A stretch of DNA of 64,000 nucleotides from Anopheles merus. Lineage: Eukaryota > Arthropoda > Insecta > Diptera > Culicidae. The notes beneath the pieces were generated by a model, which searched no databases, was not told where the DNA came from, and saw nothing but the letters and a program-made list of their open reading frames with translations. Every line of letters begins with the position of its first letter. The first letter of the stretch is position 1. Below, piece by piece: positions 59,201 to 64,000 of the stretch. A program made the position numbers and the translations under genes. The stretch spans positions 30,289,558-30,353,557 of the forward strand of contig NC_054083.1 in NCBI RefSeq assembly GCF_017562075.2. Reading direction: 5' to 3'.

Positions 59201-62200
59201 GCTTAGGTTGCTTGTGGGCTTGACGAAGCATACGTTCTTGGTGTTACCATTTCTGGCAAAAGGATCACAGTGGGCACTATCGGGAAATTCTAAGTAAAAC
59301 GAGCAAAAGGCGGCACTGATGGTTTTGTAAGAAGAAAAACCTTATCATCTCATTCCGGGAAGATAGTGGAAGGACTGAAATCACTTTCTAATTTAATCAA
59401 TTTCTCAAGATATGGTTTGTCCTTTTCAGGATGGTGGACCCAAAGTAAGGAAGAGTTATAAAACTACTGACAGGAGATCTTCAAGTCTTCAAAACTAAAT
59501 TCAAGATGTTCATCTTCAGCAGAATAAACGGCCCTAAAGCTATATTTAATCCAACAAATGACTGTATTTTCTTTCATATTGCAAACCATTCCCCCTGAAT
59601 TTCTTCATCCAAAATTTCCCTTCTGCCTACCTAATTCCATCCAACGGAACTCCCCCATGAATTGACTCGAGCAATTCTTCCCATCCCGCAGCGGAAATAG
59701 AATATCGCTCATGTGTGACATAGCTACATATGCACACTATCAGAGAACAACTGATAAATTATGTTACTGGCTAATCGTTTTGTTCCACACGAGCGGCCTC
59801 GCTAACTTGATGTCTTGCTGTTCCAAGAAAAGCGAACACGTGGTCTGGCAAGCTCACCAGGAACGGGGGAGGCGAACGACGAAACCGTCCAACCGAAGGG
59901 CCCGAACCCGGTGCCCGTCAGGGGGTCGGAGAGATTCCGTTTAATCTGGTTACGGTTTGGCGAGCTTGTGCTTCCCTGTGCAAAGGGCACGGTATTTGTG
60001 GGTAGCAAATCTCGGCTCGGTCCTCCCAACGCAGCAAAAAATCCCAAACCCACTAAGTGGCAGATTGGTGGCTTTTTTGTGTGTGTTGCCTATTTCTCTC
60101 GTTCATTTGCTTGTCTTTTACAGCTTTCCTTTCGCTCTGCTAGTTGGCTGGCTCAGCGATTTTCATCAATCACCTTTGGAGGGGTAGCAGAGCGTACCAG
60201 CTAGGTAGCTTTTATCCGTTGTTTTCCACATTCCCCTGGGTTTGATGCACCTCTTCAATGCGCTCTTTCGAGGACCTGCGGGACCGCGTGAAGGACCTCC
60301 GCAAAGTAATAAAAACGAAGCGAAGGAAACAAGCAAAGGATCGCGCAGCAATGCCTTATGCTTTAACCGTGCCCCTCCATTAATGAAGTGAAGTGAAAAG
60401 CGTCTGTCTCGCGATAGAATTACTTTCCAATTTTCAGCTTCACTGCAAACACCACCGAACTCTCCTAGCGGTTGCTAAATGAAGTTTCGCTTTGGTGACG
60501 CCGCGAAAGCACTCAGCCGGTTTTGGGGTTTCTTTTCTCTTTTTTTTTTGGCATCGCTAAAGCAAAAAACCTATCGAACGCAAATGGGACAAGCTGGGAC
60601 AGGCAACTCATTCTGGTTGTGTTGTTAGACAAATGAGAATGCTTTGTAGCTACTTTGCGCGACGGCGCTCACTGCGGTAGGGCACGGGACAGGTTCACTG
60701 CCGCGATGTCTAATAATATCGACTGGACAAGATCCTTTATTACACCGGACAGCACCGGAGAGTGCCAGAGTGTGATGAAAATGTAATTGAAAACCTTCGA
60801 TCCTGATAGCGAGTAAGGGATGCGAGAGCTTTCGCCCGTACAATCGCCATCATTGCAGGATCGAATTTGATCGGTTTTGACACGCGTAGCGCTACTTCAT
60901 TACTTTCAATTGACCGAATTTGCTCCTCTTGCCCATAAGCCCGGCCAGCCAGTCGATGCGCTGCGTTTAATCAAAAGTTTATCAACTCCAATCAGCTGGA
61001 CGCGGGCGCAATTGCCTGCGCCTGCCTTCAAGCTACCTGCACAGCACGAGGAGCAATAAAATATTGAATTCTTAACGAGCGAACTTGGACTGCACGAATT
61101 ATTACTCGCCCCCTGTAAAACACTTTCACCGCTTCAGGCCGAGCAGGGAAACTTTTGGGCGGAATCTTTCTTAAGCAAAAGAATAAACTGAGAGTGGGAC
61201 GGACGATTGTTTCAGGCGCGCGCGTAAATCACAATCGGCCATCGGTCTCGTCACGCTTCTTGAAGGCAGCTCGACTTCTAGCGTAGCGTGGCGGCTCGAG
61301 TCAGCTTCACGTGACGTTTATCCTGCGCTCGTTACGCTATCCTTTCCCTTGTGTGTGTATGTGTACGGGCTTCTGAGCTCCTGAATCCTTTTTCTCGGTA
61401 TAATTCAATTTATTTCCATCATTTCGTTTGTCTGGTGCACTTCGGTTGGCCGGGGTTTGGGGCCGGGGTCAGAAAATAATGGGGGAGTACGGCGAATGCG
61501 TTCCGTCTGGCGTGTAAACGTGTCGCAAACTCGGGCTGAAGAAGCTGTTGGGGACAGCTGCTGCATTTGGAGGTGTGTAATGAAATCCCTTTTGATAGAA
61601 TGGGTGAAGGGGAGGGTGTAATGTGCAGTGTTATATGTATGTGAGGTCATGTAAGCATCGAACAAAGGTTCGTAATAAGTTATGAAAGCACTTTGGTCAA
61701 ATGGAACCATTTTTAGGTGGCCACGCCATTGCTCTTTGGTGCGTTAGGGTTGGATGATTTCAATGAGGGAGTTTAACAAGAGCCACATAAAGCATGCTTT
61801 GATGAAGTTTTGATTAAATCCTTGAGATGAATTGTTGTAATTTTCCTGATCCAGATATAAACCCTTTTTTGTATGATAGTTTTAGCTCTACAATACTAAG
61901 TTTTCCTAAATGTTGAAGGTTTGCTGTATTTTTGGCATTTTACGTAGTTCAACAAACTGCACTCCGCACACAAAGAGAAATATGATTATTCTCCTTTTAC
62001 AATGCTTTCTTTAGCAGGGAAACCCATTCCTCAAAACTGTGTTCAAACTTGTGTGCGCTCTCTGTGCTAAACCCGCTGCTAGCCAGCGCCTGTCTGCTAG
62101 GGAACATTGTCCGGCAAAACGTCATGCACAGGTCTCTACCGAGTACGAATCGTTCATCCAGACCACTTGTGTCCAGTGTGCTTGTGTGTGCTCGCTGCGT

Positions 62201-62447
62201 CCCAAAAGTCATTACAGGACGGCCAAATAGATCTGTCCCAGTCACTGCACCACTGCATTTGACACGTTCCTCTGGAAGGCTGCGTGCTCCACGTGAATCG
62301 AAACGGGATTGAACCAGTAGCAGTGGCAAAAAAGCATCATCAAACGTACACACACACACACACTTGCAGCACCCGAAAGGACGAAAGCGAACGGACAAAT
62401 GTAAATGCATTCGTCCGGATCAGCTTTTTTTTCTCTCTCTCTTTCAG
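50265..62447 (+). other. Long non-coding stretch, presumed intron
   Basis: AT-rich at 50265-51500, 53170-54060, 54650-55010, 56570-57150 and 59170-59700, and GC-richer between. No recognisable domain, RNA gene or element ends. A perfect palindromic E-box TCACGTGA at 61307-61314 overlaps a CRE-like TGACGT. The open frames at 54275-54820 and 56017-56529 on the - strand overlap other frames and lack motifs, so they are not called. Confidence 0.4.
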
Positions 62448-62756
62448 CTCTGTCTAGCGCGGGAGCTAGACGAACGGCAAACGCACCCATTCCTCCCTAA
62501 TGGTGCTGGGAGCTCGGGAGCGCTCTGTAATGGGATTACGACGTCTGGCAGTGGTCTGGGCAGTGGTGCGAACTTGCGCGACACTCACGACGGTGGAGAG
62601 TGGACGGTTCGCACCAAACCAAACGCTTACATCAATCCTTCGCTGGATGGACGGAGTCTCAGCACCGTCGTTATCGCGCACCGCGCACAGCAGCGAAACT
62701 ATTTGCGGACGAATAAACGCTCGTTTGCTGGCTGGCATGTTCCTGTGGTGGTGGTG
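62448..62756 (+). CDS. Candidate downstream coding exon (unproven)
   Basis: A strong acceptor (CTTTTTTTTCTCTCTCTCTTTCAG, AG at 62446-62447) precedes a frame open for over 300 bases, and a donor-like GTG|GTGAGA lies at 62757. The translation begins LCLARELDERQTHPFLPNGA and continues Gly/Ser-rich (SGSGLGSG), then HDGGEWTVRTKPNAYINPSL. This is similar in style to the low-complexity parts of the first coding exon. Using the first AG gives phase 0, which does not join the phase-1 donor at 11410. A second AG (exon start 62470) would be phase-compatible and would complete a GAC codon. The antisense frame is also open, so chance is possible. No domain is recognised. Confidence 0.27.
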
Positions 62757-64000
62757 GTGAGAAGCAACGTTGATGGCAATGCTGACCGGTGGGAACCTAT
62801 CGGCATGCATGCAGAAGCGTGCAGTGCATCCAGGACGCACCAAGGATAATGCACCCAGCTTCAGAGCGCTGTGGACGGAATCAGTCTTTCCCCACAGGAT
62901 ACGTAATTACATTTCAAAGAAGCTGGAGTGCTCTGCCGTCGTTTGATCCTCATCGATCCATCTGAAGCTCGAGTTCAGCTGGCTGTGGAAGCCATTTGAA
63001 CAATCGGCATGGCAAGAGCGGAAGGAACTTGAATAACTGATTGATTTATATTAATGCGCCGGAATCCAGACAATGCGCATGAATGCACAAAGTGCACGAA
63101 TTAAGTGTGTGAGCGGTGGTGTGCTTCTTGAGCTCGAGTGTAATGCATTATTTGAAGCACTGCTTTTAGCTCTCAATCGGACTTTATGGAGCACAATCAG
63201 CATTCATAACATTTCCTGCACAATGCAGTAATAGTGGAACAGGCAAAACCACCCTCCACTTCTTACGAATGGAATAGAAATTGTGGAAGGATCCTTACAC
63301 ATGCTTGTTTATTACAGATCTTGTCATTTAAAAGACGTGTGCTTTTTTCACCTCTTGAACTCAAATTCCTACTTCCCAGACAGCCAAAGCACAATGGTGT
63401 CTTGTTGCAGTGTCTTGTCAGGAAAAGAATTAAAACGAAATAAAGCCCGACGGCCATCCCAGCTCCAGATGTAATGCTTCGTTACTGATTGTAATTCCCT
63501 TTTCCCTAATGAAATGTTAAAATCACCCCTGCCCCTACAACTAGCCCCGGAAACGGGAAACTCGATGGAGCAATAAAAGCTTGAGCTGGGCCAGAAACTG
63601 ACAACGGGAAGTGCAACACGATGCCAGGGCGATGTAGCAGCGATGAGATCATTTGCTCCTAAGCCACACACCATCCCAACGCTTTCCCTCCCCGTGCAAA
63701 GATGGCATGCGTCTGTGCTTCTAAGTCATCATCCTTCTCAGTGTACGGTGGGGCAGCTCTTAGATATTACCTTGTTTCCTTTTTGTTGTTGATTTCCCAT
63801 TTCAACCACAGCACCGACGGGGGAGTAGTTAAAACTGCACCAGCCAGCCCCGAAGGCAACTGATTACGAACTCCAGACACACACGAATGCGTCCTGCTGC
63901 CAGGAAAGCTGACTGTGTCTGGCACTGATTAAAAGGGCATGAAGTTGTACTGGCCCCCCCTGGCCGGGGAACATTGAAGCTTTGAAAACTTCAGCACAAG
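62757..64000 (+). other. Terminal stretch without recognised genes
   Basis: Mixed-composition DNA. Short open frames near 63234-63674 overlap on both strands and lack motifs. If the exon at 62448 is real, this would be the next intron. Confidence 0.4.

Noticed and set aside
1..64000. tRNA, rRNA, CRISPR array, operon or viral/prophage genes
   Set aside because: No cloverleaf, no spaced identical repeats, and no recognisable genes of these kinds were found by reading; the DNA is clearly eukaryotic and mostly non-coding.

Overview
This window is eukaryotic and looks insect, most probably a mosquito (Anopheles-like). The reasons are AT-rich and GC-richer blocks alternating over 64 kb, long CT/CA microsatellites, a spliced gene with a very large intron, a CR1/Jockey-type LINE fragment, and many short terminal-inverted-repeat elements. 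The species call is inference: no ribosomal, mitochondrial or marker gene is present to fix it.

Gene content is very low. The one well-supported gene runs on the + strand. A TATA-less core promoter candidate (initiator plus a correctly spaced DPE, with GAGAG boxes just upstream) lies at 5423-5456. It is followed by a GC-rich leader region to about 7.45 kb, an intron of about 2.7 kb, and an exon from 10153 to 11410. That exon holds an A-rich 5' UTR, two short upstream ORFs, and the first coding segment of a secreted or membrane protein: signal peptide, polyQ run and seven N-glycosylation sequons. I do not recognise the protein. A strong donor at 11411 opens an intron that reaches to at least about 62.4 kb. 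One candidate downstream coding exon (about 62448/62470-62756) is open and phase-compatible but unproven.

The rest (11.4-64 kb, plus 1-5 kb) is non-coding or repetitive. Readable pieces are: a MITE at 4154-4512; a divergent 29-30 bp minisatellite at about 18975-20415 broken by a hAT MITE (perfect 8-bp target duplication) and by a long-inverted-repeat MITE that itself carries a second hAT insertion with its own 8-bp duplication; a Tc1/mariner-type MITE at 25129-25569; a decayed hAT element at 39691-39950; and a 5'-truncated CR1/Jockey-like LINE on the - strand at 47737-49099 with four 8-bp tail repeats. The LINE possibly sits inside a larger inverted-repeat element, which also contains a near-ideal CTCF-type motif at 50110-50127. 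The longest CT microsatellites all place CT on the sense strand of the inferred gene.

No tRNA, rRNA, CRISPR array, operon or bacterial-type system was seen. The many other open frames lie in introns or intergenic DNA, overlap one another on both strands, and show no recognisable domain.
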